From the NCBI GenBank assembly GCA_024707225.1, contig JANQAE010000001.1:1488001-1552000 (forward strand): DNA of 64,000 nt, given 5' to 3'. The notes under the pieces were generated by a model that saw only the letters and a list, made by a program, of their open reading frames with translations, had not been told where the DNA came from and searched no databases. The stretch comes from Dokdonella sp. (lineage in GTDB: Bacteria; Pseudomonadota; Gammaproteobacteria; Xanthomonadales; Rhodanobacteraceae). Shown here one piece after another: positions 8,891 to 19,800 of this stretch (position 1 is the first letter of the stretch; the number at the start of each line of letters is the position of its first letter). The translations under genes were made by a program, and so were the position numbers.

Positions 8891-10318
8891 TCAGTCCGCC
8901 ACTGCGACGCGACGGGCCGTTCCGTCGGACAGGTCCACGCGCACGATCTCGTGGCTGCCGGTATTGGCGATCCACAGCGCGCCGGCCGCGACCGACAGGC
9001 CCGAGGGTTCGTTCAGCCGATAGCCGATCTCGGGCCGGCTCACCTTGGCCGCGGCGAGATTGATCAGCTTGATCGCATCGTTGTAGCTGTCGGCGGCGAA
9101 TACCGAGCCGCGCGGCCCGGCCGCGACCGCCAGCGGATGCTGCAGCCGCGACGCCGCGCAGGTCCCGACCGCGTCGCCGAATGCGTACAGGCCGCTGCCG
9201 ACCACGGTCGTCACGCGGCCGTCGGCCAGACGCACCAGGCGCACCGCCGAGGCGGCCGCGTCGGCGACGACGAGCTGCGCCTGGGCGACCGCGAGCCCGC
9301 TCGGCTGGGCCAGCACCGCGTCGGCACCGATGCCGTCGACCCGATCGAGCGCACCGCTGCCGGCCAGCACGCGCGCGCGGCGGCCGATCAGATCGACCTG
9401 CCAGATCTGGTTGAGGCCGGCCATCGCGATGTAGAGCTGGTCGCCGACGATCGCCAGATCGGCCGGTGCGCAGGCGGCCAGTCCGTGCACGTCGCTGTCG
9501 TGCGGGCGGCGGTAGCCCGGCACGCCGGTGCCGAGCAGCGTGCGTACGCTGCCGTCGGCCAGATCGACGCTGCGCACGGCGTGATTGCCGCGATCGGCGA
9601 CGTAGAGCTGGTCGCGGTGCACGATCAGGCCCTGCGGATCGCTGAAAGCGGCCTCTTCGCCGGCACCGTCGGCGAAACCGGCATGGCCCGAACCGAAGCG
9701 GCGCAGCACGCGGCCGTGGTGGTCGCACTCGAGCACGCGATCGTGACCGCTGTCGGCGACGTAGAGCAGGCGTTCGGTCGCCAGCAGCTTGCCGGGGAAG
9801 CGCAGGCTCGCGCGCGGCTCCGGGCGGATCGCCGGCACCGCGCTCTCGAAAACGCGCAGGCCCTGCGCGGCCGCCTCGTCGAGCAGGGCGCCGACCAGAT
9901 CGTCGAGCGGCCCGAGATGGCCGGCGCCGGCGACGCGCGCGGCCAGGCGGCCTTCGGCGTCGATGACCGCGACGGTCGGCCAGGCGCCGACGCCGTAATC
10001 GCGCCAGACCGCGAAGGCCGGATCGCTCGCGACCGGATGCTCGATGCGCAGGCGGTTGACCGCGCGCAGCACCGCGGCGGGCGCGCACTGCGCGCCGTAC
10101 TTGGGACAGTGGATGCCGATCACGCAGAGTCCGTCGTGATGGCGCGCCTGCAAGGCCGCCAGGTCCGGCACCATCGCCGCGCACTGCGCGCTGTCGCCGG
10201 TCCAGAACCAGACCAGCACGACGCGGCCGCGCAGCATCGCCAGGCGCGGCGGGTCGTCGGTATTGACCCAGGTCAGGCCGGACGGCAGCTCGGGCGCCTG
10301 CGGGCGGATCGGGCTCAT
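8891..10318 (-). CDS. Thioredoxin-like / NHL-repeat protein (NHLRC2-like)
   Basis: 475 residues from ATG 10318. Residues 20-150 form a thioredoxin fold (VVLVWFWTGDSAQC, WPTVAVIDAEG) in which the usual CxxC is not present. Residues 170-475 are an NHL beta-propeller with repeated DS/DRGN-H-x-V/I motifs (LLYVADSGHDRVLECD, LYVADRGNHAVRSVD, LWIANTGSHEIVRVD). This order matches the NHLRC2/redoxin-NHL family, whose biochemical role is poorly defined. There is no signal peptide. The start overlaps the phosphatase stop (ATGA), so it is the third gene of a kdsB-phosphatase-NHL operon. Confidence 0.8.
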   Translation of the reverse strand: MSPIRPQAPELPSGLTWVNTDDPPRLAMLRGRVVLVWFWTGDSAQCAAMVPDLAALQARHHDGLCVIGIHCPKYGAQCAPAAVLRAVNRLRIEHPVASDPAFAVWRDYGVGAWPTVAVIDAEGRLAARVAGAGHLGPLDDLVGALLDEAAAQGLRVFESAVPAIRPEPRASLRFPGKLLATERLLYVADSGHDRVLECDHHGRVLRRFGSGHAGFADGAGEEAAFSDPQGLIVHRDQLYVADRGNHAVRSVDLADGSVRTLLGTGVPGYRRPHDSDVHGLAACAPADLAIVGDQLYIAMAGLNQIWQVDLIGRRARVLAGSGALDRVDGIGADAVLAQPSGLAVAQAQLVVADAAASAVRLVRLADGRVTTVVGSGLYAFGDAVGTCAASRLQHPLAVAAGPRGSVFAADSYNDAIKLINLAAAKVSRPEIGYRLNEPSGLSVAAGALWIANTGSHEIVRVDLSDGTARRVAVAD

Positions 10319-10791
10319 CGGCGCGATCCGCCGTCGCGCCGCAGCCGCTCGGCCAGCGCCGCGACGCCCTCGCGCGCGAGGCTCAGCACCTGCTCGAAGT
10401 CGCGCTGCGAGCCGTAGTACGGATCGGGTACGTCGCTGCGTGCGGTGAAGCCCGCGAACGGCAGGAACAGCGCGACGCGATCGCGCGACGCGGCCGGGCA
10501 GACGCGCTCGAGCGCGCGCAGGTTGGCCGCGTCCATCGCCAGCACGTGGTCGTACTCGTCGAAGTCGGCCGCGTCGATCTGGCGCGCGCGATGCGCCGCC
10601 ATCGGATAGCCGGCCGCTTCGGCGACCGCGATCGCACGGCGGTCGGCGGACGCGCCGACGTGGTAGTCCTCGGTACCGGCCGAGGCGACCGTCGCGGCGA
10701 GACCGGTACGCGCCAGCTCGACGCGCGCCACCGCCTCGACCGTCGGCGAGCGGCAGATGTTGCCCATGCAGACGAACAGGATCCGCGTCAC
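10315..10791 (-). CDS. Low-molecular-weight protein-tyrosine phosphatase
   Basis: 158 residues from GTG 10791, which overlaps the kdsB stop (GTGA). The catalytic P-loop C-x5-R-S is at the very N-terminus ([14 protein letters not shown]) and the general-acid Asp lies in DVPDPYYG near residue 125, as expected for the family. Possible substrates are bacterial tyrosine kinases that control surface polysaccharide, but no kinase is nearby. A long [15 protein letters not shown] motif precedes the variable region. Confidence 0.92.
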   Translation of the reverse strand: MTRILFVCMGNICRSPTVEAVARVELARTGLAATVASAGTEDYHVGASADRRAIAVAEAAGYPMAAHRARQIDAADFDEYDHVLAMDAANLRALERVCPAASRDRVALFLPFAGFTARSDVPDPYYGSQRDFEQVLSLAREGVAALAERLRRDGGSRR

Positions 10792-11567
10792 CGCGCCGCT
10801 CCGGCGAGCAGCCGCTCGGCGCGCGCCAGATCCTCGGGCGTGTCGACGCCGGGCGGGAACGGCTCGGGCGCGATGCCGACCGCGATCGCATGGCCGTGCT
10901 CGAGCGCACGCAGTTGCTCGAGCGACTCGGCCTGTTCGAGCGGCGTGCGCGCGAGTTGCGCGAACGCGCGCAGGAAGCCGGCGCGATAGGCGTAGATGCC
11001 GATGTGGCGCAGGAACGGCACGCCGTCGGGCAGGCGCGTGCGGTCCGCCGCGAACGCATCGCGCGGCCACGGCAGCGGCGCGCGGCTGAAATACAGCGCG
11101 CGACCGTCGGCGCCGCGCACCAGCTTGACGCAGTTGGGGTCGAACAGCTCCTCGACCGATCCGATCGGCGTCGCCAGCGTCGCCATCGGCGCGGCGCCGG
11201 CGGCCAGCGTGGCGGCGACCGCGCGGATGCCGCTGGCCGGCGCCATCGGCTCGTCGCCCTGCAGGTTGACGACGATCGTCTCGTCCGGCCAGGCACGCCG
11301 CGTCGCGCACTCGGCGAGGCGGTCGCTGCCCGAGGCATGGCCGGCATCGGTCATGACGACCTCGACGCCGCTGCCGGCCAGCGCGGCGGCGATGCGCGGC
11401 TCGTCGGTCGCGACGACGACCTCGCGCGCGCCGGCGGCCAGCGCGCGCCGCGCGACGTGCACGATCATCGGCACGCCGCCGATCGGCAGCAGCGGCTTGC
11501 CCGGCAGACGGGTCGAGGCGTAGCGGGCGGGAATCGCGACGACGAACGGGACGGACTGAGTTTCCAT
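10788..11567 (-). CDS. kdsB: 3-deoxy-manno-octulosonate cytidylyltransferase (CMP-Kdo synthetase)
   Basis: 259 residues. Activates Kdo with CTP for lipopolysaccharide inner-core synthesis in the cytoplasm. The N-terminal nucleotide-binding signature [16 protein letters not shown] is complete, followed by [30 protein letters not shown] and the metal-site segment [16 protein letters not shown] chose ATG 11567 because it places the first strand directly after the start; an in-frame ATG 24 nt upstream adds no homology. First gene of a tightly overlapped three-gene unit. Confidence 0.95.
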   Translation of the reverse strand: METQSVPFVVAIPARYASTRLPGKPLLPIGGVPMIVHVARRALAAGAREVVVATDEPRIAAALAGSGVEVVMTDAGHASGSDRLAECATRRAWPDETIVVNLQGDEPMAPASGIRAVAATLAAGAAPMATLATPIGSVEELFDPNCVKLVRGADGRALYFSRAPLPWPRDAFAADRTRLPDGVPFLRHIGIYAYRAGFLRAFAQLARTPLEQAESLEQLRALEHGHAIAVGIAPEPFPPGVDTPEDLARAERLLAGAAR

Positions 11568-11855
11568 GTGCGAAGACCGACACTCCGGCAATGAGCGGAA
11601 AACACGATCGGCAGGGGCCGGCGGCGTCCGTCATCGGCTGCCGGCGCGACGGCCGGCCGCGATCGCGCTGCGCCCCGACGCAGCGATACCGCCGTCGCCC
11701 CCTTGCGACCCCCGCAGCGTAATCGACCCGAACCGGGAGCGACAGTCCGTCCGCGTGAACGCCGCCCGACCGCCGTCGTCGTCCGGACCTGACCGCGGCC
11801 GGACCTGCCGCTACCATACCGCGCGCCTCCCGCCCGCTGCCGCACCGATCCTCAC

Positions 11856-12776
11856 GTGAACGCCCCTGCCCCGACCTCGCCGCTGCCGTTGCGCGCGGCG
11901 CTGCTGATGGCCGCCAGCGCCTGCCTGTTCGGTCTGATGGCGGTGTCGATCCGCTATGCGTCCGCCCAGTTGCACCCGTTCGAGATCGCGTTCTTCCGCT
12001 GCCTGTTCGGTGCCCTGTTCGCGCTGCCGCTGCTGCGCGTGCACGGCATCGGCATCCTGCGCACCGACAAGCTCGGCTTCTACGTCGCGCGCTGCCTGAT
12101 CGGCATGCTGTCGATGCTGGCCGGATTCTGGGCGATGGTGCACCTGCCGCTGGCGCAGGCGATCGCGCTGTCGTACTCCACGCCGCTGTTCGTGACGATC
12201 GGCGCCGTGCTGTTCCTCGGCGAGGTCGTGCGGCTGCGCCGCTGGAGCGCGGTCGTCGCCGGCTTCGTCGGCGTGCTGGTCATCATGCGGCCGAACGGCG
12301 AGAGCTTCGCGGTCGACAGCCTGGTCGCGATCCTCGCCGCGGCGATGAGCGGCATGGTCACGATCAGCATCAAGTTCCTGTCGCGCTCGGAGCCGCCGGA
12401 CCGCATCGTGCTGCTGACGACGATGCTCTGGGTGCCGCTCTCGCTCGGTCCGGCGCTGACGGTCTGGCAGTGGCCGCAGGCCGGCATCTGGCCGTGGCTG
12501 GTCGCGGCCGGCGCGCTCGGCACCGGCGGACACTACTGCTGGACGCGCGCGCTCAAGCTGGCCGACGCCTCTCTGCTGGCGCCGCTGAGCTATCTGCAGC
12601 TGCTGGTGGTCGCGGTGCTGGCCTGGGCGCTGTTCGGCGAGCAGGTCGACGGCTATACCGCGCTCGGCGCGGCGATCATCATCGGTGCCAGCCTCTACAT
12701 CGCGCGGCGCGAAGCCTCGCTGGCACGCCAGCGCCGCGAGGAACCGGTCGTCGTGCGCTCCGAACCGCAGGCCTGA
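11856..12776 (+). CDS. EamA/DMT-family transporter
   Basis: 306 residues from GTG 11856. Ten hydrophobic helices in two EamA repeats: the first starts ALLMAASACLFGLMAVSIRYA, and the second carries GHYCWTRALKLADASLLAPLSYLQLL. An inner-membrane permease of the drug/metabolite superfamily; the substrate cannot be predicted. The charged Arg-rich tail (ARREASLARQRREE) is cytoplasmic. Monocistronic, divergent from kdsB. Confidence 0.88.
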   Translation: MNAPAPTSPLPLRAALLMAASACLFGLMAVSIRYASAQLHPFEIAFFRCLFGALFALPLLRVHGIGILRTDKLGFYVARCLIGMLSMLAGFWAMVHLPLAQAIALSYSTPLFVTIGAVLFLGEVVRLRRWSAVVAGFVGVLVIMRPNGESFAVDSLVAILAAAMSGMVTISIKFLSRSEPPDRIVLLTTMLWVPLSLGPALTVWQWPQAGIWPWLVAAGALGTGGHYCWTRALKLADASLLAPLSYLQLLVVAVLAWALFGEQVDGYTALGAAIIIGASLYIARREASLARQRREEPVVVRSEPQA

Positions 12777-12962
12777 GGCGGCGGCCGATCGCGGCGGCGC
12801 TCGCGCGCCGTACCGCCTTGCCCGAGATCGGCTCAGGCCTGCCGCCGGGACCTCCGATCCAGCATCGTTGCGGCTCGTCTACCTGAGGCGGCAGCCGATC
12901 GCAGCGGCGCTTGCGTGGTGCGCCAACCTGATCGAGACCGGCTCTGGCTGCGCCGGTCGGAG
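12773..12962. repeat. Imperfect tandem duplication, period about 110 bp
   Basis: Two imperfect copies start at 12773 and 12883 with CTGAGGCGGC(G/A)GCCGATCGC(G/A)GCGGCGCT and stay alignable for about 80 bp with scattered substitutions. The first copy begins in the last codons of the transporter gene. The rest of 12777-13110, between the convergent transporter and ispG genes, holds no supported gene. Confidence 0.6.
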
Positions 12963-13110
12963 GCCGGATTGCACCCGTCGCGGCGCCGTTCACGCCTGTG
13001 ACGCCATCGGCCACGTCGCGCAGCCGGCCGCCACCAGGCCACCGTCAGGCCAGGCGTGACGCCGCCACGCGTGTACCGGGTCGATCGAACCCGAGGCCCG
13101 GCGGCCGTGC

Positions 13111-14365
<1,255 letters not shown>

Positions 14366-14516
14366 GGGATCGCGTGCGGGCAAGGGCAGCGCCCGGCGGG
14401 GACGGGCCGGCCGGCGGACGCGGGTGCGCAGTCTAACCGGGATGCCCGGCGCTGTCCCCGGCGGCCGCGCCGCCGATGCGGCGTGCGCGGGCGACGCACC
14501 TTCGAAGGCCGCAACG

Positions 14517-14548
14517 AAAAACGGCGCGAACCGGGTGGTTCGCGCCGT
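14517..14548 (-). terminator. Original host terminator of the tRNA-Val gene, now at attL
   Basis: A 12-bp perfect inverted repeat (14521-14532 with 14537-14548), 4-nt loop and a T-run when read leftward. It sits just beyond the tRNA fragment at attL, so it terminated tRNA-Val before the prophage separated the two. Confidence 0.8.
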
Positions 14549-14559
14549 CTTCTTCCGAA

Positions 14560-14608
14560 GTGGTGGGCGGTACAGGGATCGAACCTGTGACCCCTACCAT
14601 GTCAAGGT
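14560..14608. other. attL: 49-bp core, truncated tRNA-Val 3' copy
   Basis: Identical over 49 bp to 52886-52934. It contains the tRNA-Val anticodon loop through CCA but lacks the 5' half, so it cannot be a functional tRNA. Beyond 14608 the sequence diverges into phage DNA. Confidence 0.93.
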
Positions 14609-14693
14609 CGCGCAAGATCAAGGAAAACAAGGACTAAGGCGCTCAGTACATCCTCCCGGCGAACACGAAGAATCAGCAGCTTGGGCAGCTCGT

Positions 14694-14711
14694 GGGGTCA
14701 CTTTGGGGTCA
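14694..14711. promoter_or_regulatory. Candidate integrase arm-type sites, left
   Basis: Two GGGGTCA heptamers at 14694-14700 and 14705-14711, 11 bp apart. The same pair with the same 11-bp spacing occurs inside the other prophage end (52808-52825). No gene is supported between attL and 14873; this is the only structure seen in that stretch. Confidence 0.45.
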
Positions 14712-14873
14712 GTCTGTCTTGAGCGCCCCGCGGTGCCACAACTCGCCCAACGACACGCCTGGCCGCGCTACAGGCGCGGCACGATACTTGCGTGCCTGCC
14801 CACTGCTGGATCCGCTGCCGGATCGGGCGGGGCGAGGCTGCGGGCCGCTGCGGGCCTACGGCGCGGATACGCA

Positions 14874-15308
14874 TCAGGGATGGGGGTTGCTGAGCTCGAC
14901 GCAATCCGCCGGCGCGTCCGGCGCCTCAGCATCAAACGTACCGATTTCCTCGCCGCCGACGGCGACGGATATCCGCAGCGCGCCGCCGAGGTACACGGCA
15001 AGGCACGTGTGGCCGTCGCTGGTCACGCCGTCCGCGCTGACGATGTAATTCCAGGGCTCGAACGCGGTTGCGGTCCACAGCACCTCGTCGTCCGGCGAAA
15101 GCCCGTGCAGGCCGAGGACGAACATGCGGCCATCGGACACACTCACACACCCGTCGACGAACAGCGCGAGGTCGCCAGGTCCGGGGCTCGGACCTGGATC
15201 GCCACCGTCGCCACTCCCACCGCCGCCGCTCGACGGAGGCGGCACCACCACAATGACCGAATTGGCGACCGCGGTCGGGGTGCCGGGCCTGGCCGGAAAT
15301 CGCCTCAT
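14874..15308 (-). CDS. Phage protein with Pro/Gly linker, probable tail-tip component
   Basis: 144 residues from ATG 15308, overlapping the stop of the tail protein upstream (ATGA). A short N-terminal strand (NSVIVVVPPP) is followed by a Gly/Ser/Pro-rich linker and a compact domain of about 95 residues (DLALFVDGCVSVSDG to CVELSNPHP). Last gene of the leftward late operon. Not recognised as a family; position suggests a tail tip or decoration protein. Confidence 0.55.
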   Translation of the reverse strand: MRRFPARPGTPTAVANSVIVVVPPPSSGGGGSGDGGDPGPSPGPGDLALFVDGCVSVSDGRMFVLGLHGLSPDDEVLWTATAFEPWNYIVSADGVTSDGHTCLAVYLGGALRISVAVGGEEIGTFDAEAPDAPADCVELSNPHP

Positions 15309-16582
15309 TGGATGATGATCCCTATTTCGAGCGTGGCGCCGTCTGCCGTCACGATATCGAGTGTCCAGGCGCCGGCAGGCAGTAGGGCCACGGAGACGAT
15401 GAAGCGGCCGGCGCTGTCCGTCTGGCCCGAGATGCCCAACTCGCGCACCGAGACGCGCGCACCGGCGAGCGGACGGCCGTCGGTGTCGAGCAGCGTGATG
15501 AGGCGATCGGTGCCCGCCGTCGCAACCGCAGCGCCTGCGTACTGGAGGGGATCGTAGGCCACGGACTGGCGCACCAAGCGCACCGCCGGCAGCCCTCCGA
15601 CCGGCGCGGTCAGCGTGATCGCCGTGCGGCCGGCCGCCATGTCCCGAGATCGCTCCGTCACTGTGTAGATGCCCGCAGCGGGCAACGCAGGGTGGTCGAG
15701 CTGTATGCCCTGGCCTGGCCGCAGCGGACGACGCACCGTCGCCTGGATCGTCCACTGCGGCCGCGCACTCTGCTGCAGCAGTCGCTCGGCCACCGCGAGC
15801 GCAACGCGCGCGCTGCCGATCCACGGCGCAACGATCACTTCTGGCCGGCGGCCATGGCGCGCGATGGAGTCGGGCGACTCCAGCTGGATCGCGCCGCGCG
15901 GCTGGCCCGCCTCCGGCGCGAACTGGATGGTCAGGTCGTTGACCAGGTCGGCGATCGAGCATGCGGCCGAGACGCTACCGTCGCGGACGATCGTCAGCGC
16001 CGGGCCGGTCCCGCCGCCAGGCCAGAGGCGACATAGCGCCGGATCGTCCGGACAGTAGGTGGCGCCGATCGCGGCGCAGATCGATCGGACGACGCTCAGG
16101 ACCGTGTCTCGCATCTCGATGCTACCGGCGACCTCGAGCCGCGCGGCATCGCAGGCAGCCCGGAAGCTGGCGAGCTGCCCATCGTTGACGTCGCGGCCGG
16201 CGATGGCCGTGAGGACGTCCCACACGACGTCGGCCGGATTGATCAACGGCTGCCCCGTGCGTGGATGCTGCTTGCCGCGACCGCGAGCGACCAGCGAGAC
16301 GCCCTCATCCTGTGATGCCCCGAAAGCGACCGCGGCCATGGCGCGGCCCGTGGCATCCGTGACGGTGCGCGCCTCCCAGTCGCCGACCGGGAGCCCGTTG
16401 AGGAGGACGGCATCGATGCCCTGAACGGGATGGTCGGCCCACACGAAAAGCGTGCGCGCCTCGTCGAACTGGATCAGCTCCCCGCTGCACGCCCCGTAGC
16501 GATGCGGCAGCGGCACCGCCTCGCGGTAGCCTCCCCAGGCCGTCGCATCGCGCAACGGCAGTGCCGCACTCAGTGGCGTCAC
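15305..16582 (-). CDS. Phage tail hub/tip protein
   Basis: 425 residues from GTG 16582, overlapping the upstream stop (GTGA). Residues about 100-330 resemble tail hub-type proteins (DVVWDVLTAIAGRDVNDGQLASF, RPLRPGQGIQLDHPALP, G-I-Y-T-V-T-E-R-S-R-D). The last 80 residues form a Big/carboxypeptidase-regulatory-like beta-sandwich (ITLLDTDGRPLAGARVSV, QTDSAGRFIVSV), a common host-contact module. Probably part of the distal tail that lies between tape measure and receptor-binding parts. Confidence 0.6.
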   Translation of the reverse strand: MTPLSAALPLRDATAWGGYREAVPLPHRYGACSGELIQFDEARTLFVWADHPVQGIDAVLLNGLPVGDWEARTVTDATGRAMAAVAFGASQDEGVSLVARGRGKQHPRTGQPLINPADVVWDVLTAIAGRDVNDGQLASFRAACDAARLEVAGSIEMRDTVLSVVRSICAAIGATYCPDDPALCRLWPGGGTGPALTIVRDGSVSAACSIADLVNDLTIQFAPEAGQPRGAIQLESPDSIARHGRRPEVIVAPWIGSARVALAVAERLLQQSARPQWTIQATVRRPLRPGQGIQLDHPALPAAGIYTVTERSRDMAAGRTAITLTAPVGGLPAVRLVRQSVAYDPLQYAGAAVATAGTDRLITLLDTDGRPLAGARVSVRELGISGQTDSAGRFIVSVALLPAGAWTLDIVTADGATLEIGIIIQ

Positions 16583-16899
16583 GCCTCAAGCCCCAACTGA
16601 CACTCGGTCTCCGTGAGTCGCACGCTCTGAATCGCGCCCGCGAACTCGGTCCCGTCCGGACTGAGGAGCTCGGCCGGCGCGCCGAGGGGCGGCACCGCAA
16701 AGAGGCGCGTGCATTGCCCCGACCGATTATCCAGGGTCACCGTCACCTTGGGCAGCTCGTCGCTAAGGCTACTACTGATCTCTCCCACGCCCAGCAGCAA
16801 CGCGTGGCGCGCCGCGCTGCCGTCGAGGTGCGGGAGCGCGTCGGGTGAACCATAGAATTGACGCACGGGTGCGCCGGCGATGCGTAGCCAGACGATCAT
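16579..16899 (-). CDS. Small phage tail protein
   Basis: 106 residues from ATG 16899, overlapping both neighbours by 4 nt. Beta-rich (MIVWLRIAGAPV, LPKVTVTLDNRSGQCTRLFA, FAGAIQSVRLTETECQLGLEA), resembling the small domain that precedes hub proteins in lambda-like tails. No precise family is recognised; co-translation supports a tail role. Confidence 0.55.
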   Translation of the reverse strand: MIVWLRIAGAPVRQFYGSPDALPHLDGSAARHALLLGVGEISSSLSDELPKVTVTLDNRSGQCTRLFAVPPLGAPAELLSPDGTEFAGAIQSVRLTETECQLGLEA

Positions 16900-19800
16900 G
16901 CGGCCTCCAGCGTGAGATCCAGTGCCTGCAGGTGCTGCTCGACCGCGCGCGGTTGATACGACCGCAGGTCCGTCAGCTCGATCGTGTCGGCGGGGCACCG
17001 CACGAGCCCGACTTCGGCGGCGCCGTCGTTGGGGACGATCGCGAACAGCCCGTCGTCCTGCTCGGCGGCGTGCTCGAGCAGGGCGAACAGCTCGTCGACG
17101 GAGGACTGCGGCAGCCAGGAATGCGAGACCGAGGCGCCGAGGGTGGCGCGCGACACGATCGATGGCAGCCGGCGGCGTTTGGTGAGGCGGCCGAGCTCTG
17201 CCGCGCCCGTGCGCAGTCGCATCTGCGTGGACGTGCCGAGCCAAAGCCAGCGCAGCGCGCCGCCGCGATCGACGAGCAGGCGATAGGCGGCATGGCTGGC
17301 GGTCACGGCCAGCCAGATGTCATGCCGGCGCCACGGCACGAGGAGATCCAGCGACGTCGTGGCAAAGCCGTCGTCGCTACCCTGCAGGCGAATCGTCGCG
17401 TCGTCTGGAATGCGGTGCTCGGCGAGCAGGAGGCCCACGATCGCGCCGTCGCCGTCCGGCTCGATGTCGATGACCGTGGAGCCGATCCACGCGATCTCGC
17501 CGTCGACGGGCTGCCGGCACTGATCGACGCCGTAGACCGCCTCCGCTCGAAACGACCACTGGTCGCCTGGCGCCCAGGAGGGCGCGACACCACCCGTGAA
17601 AACCGCGGACAGGCCGTCGCCGATTGCTGTGCCGGCGATGTCGATCGGGCTCGACCACGCCCCGCCGTCGCGCCGCCAGCGGAACCGGCCGGCCTCGACC
17701 GACAGGTAGTAGCGGTCGCCCAGCGCATATCGGATGCCGCCGGGACGGATCGCGAACGTGAGGGACGCGCCGGCGTCGGCCCAGGCGTAAGGTGCGGGGC
17801 TCGTCGTCACCAGCGCGTAATCCGGCAGCCGCCCCAGACCGTCGGCGACCACGGACCAGGTGAGGGTGTCGTCGCCGGTCTGGCCGCCCGAGAACGGCAG
17901 CGGCTGCGCCTGGTTGGTCCGGACGCGGAAGACGTCGCCCTCCTGATAGCCACGGCCTGCGCCCGATACACCCGTGATCGTGATGCGAATCCGGTCGTTG
18001 ACCGCCAGGGCGTCGGGGCAGCCCCAGCGCAGACCGAAGCCCCATCGCTTCGTCGAGTACACGTAGGGCCTGCCCTGGGCGTCCATGCCCATCGCCGACT
18101 CGTGGTGGTAGTACCCATCTTGCAAGGGCATGAAGGGTTCCGTCCCGTCATAGACCCAGTGATACGGCAGCTCGTGATCCTGCCAGCAACCATCTCCATT
18201 GGCGCCGGCCAACCTAAAATCCCGCTCGATCCCCGCGGCAGCCAGGACGTGCGTGCACGATGTCCGCCATTTTTCAAAGTACGTGTCCATCGTCGTTTCG
18301 GCAGAGACCGGCAGGTCGGACGACGCGATCGTCTCCCACTCCACGGTGCCGTCAATGATCGATGCCGCGCCCCACTCGGGTTCCGTTCCGCCCGTCTCGC
18401 CGGCGGTCGCGGCGCGGTACAGCACGCCGACGCCCGGATCGATCACCTTGCCGAGCGACACACTGCTTTCGGCCTCCCAGTACGCCGGCAGCGTGTACCA
18501 CTGGATGCCGCCACCATCCCAGTTGTCGCCCACACGCGCGCCCGGAATCGTCGGCCAAGTCGGCTCGAGCGGACCGGTAGTCGCGGTGAGTCCGCCGCTC
18601 GCGGAGACGCGATACAGCCGGCCGTTGCGCTCGGTCGGATAGCAGGCGTTGAGCCCGCCGGAGCTCCACAGCGTCGAGTCGGGCGCCCATTGCGAGCAGT
18701 CCCAGGGCCTGCCGATGCCCGACAGCTCCGTCACTTCGTCGAGCCACGCATCGAACGCATCGTCGTACATCTTCCACGGCGCCTCGCCGATGCACTCCCA
18801 CGTGATGTCGCCATCGATCACCGTGTCGCCGACCGCCGTCGGCCACGTCGGCTCGGTGTCGTCGGACTCGCCGCCGGCCTGCGCCGCATACCGATACCCG
18901 TTGGGCACCGTCGGCTCTCGCATTGCATCGGCCTCGTAGGCCGTTTCCGGCTCCCAGCTGGGCAGCGCAAGGGTGCCGCCCACGAGCGCACGCAGGCACT
19001 CCTGGAAAATGGCGGCGGACCCCTGTATCCAGCGCACGTCCAGCACTGCGACCGAGTGCGTCGGGGACGTATTGGAGCCGACGAGCTCGCGCACCGCAGC
19101 GGTCAAGCGCTGCAGGCGGATCAGTCGGGATTCTTCACTCACAGCTGTTGTGCCTCCATTGTCATTGATGCCCAGGCAATCGTTGCGCGGCCCGCCCTGA
19201 AGCTCGCCGGTCGTGCAGTCGCACTCCTCCGGCGGCCGCTTCACGCGCGTGTACTCCCACTCGCCGTTCACGGCGTTGATGCCGAGCCGCGGGCGGTCCA
19301 CGCACAGCGACGGCAGCGGCAAGCCCTCGGGATGGGTGCCACTCGGCAGGTACTCGACAACCATCATTCCCGTGGTGGCGCTCGGGTCGAGCTCGGCCAG
19401 CGGGATCGTCAGCGTGTAGCGTCCATCGGCATACGCGATGCCGGTTGTCGCCGGGGAGAGCAGGCCGGAGACATCGCCGCGCACCTCCCATTTCTCGGCG
19501 CCTGCAGCGCCGGCGTCGATGCACTTGACGGCCAGCGTCTCGGTCGGCGCCCCGGAAAGGGCTGAGACATCCAGGTCCGCGACCTGGACGGCCGCACTGC
19601 CCGCAGCCGCCACCGACAGAACATAGCTGTCGGTCCGCTCGGACAGCTCGGTGATGCCTTGGCCGCCGGGCAGCCGGTCGTTGACGATTGGGCTGACCAC
19701 ATCGACGAGGGCCGATGCGTCACGGATCGCGCTGAGCGCATCGTAGAGCGTGGTGACCCCGGCGAGCTGCTCGGTGGTCACCCCGTTGCTGATCGTGATC

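Noticed and set aside
14560-14608. A second functional tRNA-Val at the left prophage end
   Set aside because: Only the 3' part is present; it is the attL duplication.
16845-19565. A 906-codon open frame on the + strand
   Set aside because: Exactly antisense to the tail protein gene, rich in Arg, Ala and His, no family motifs; a shadow frame caused by high GC.
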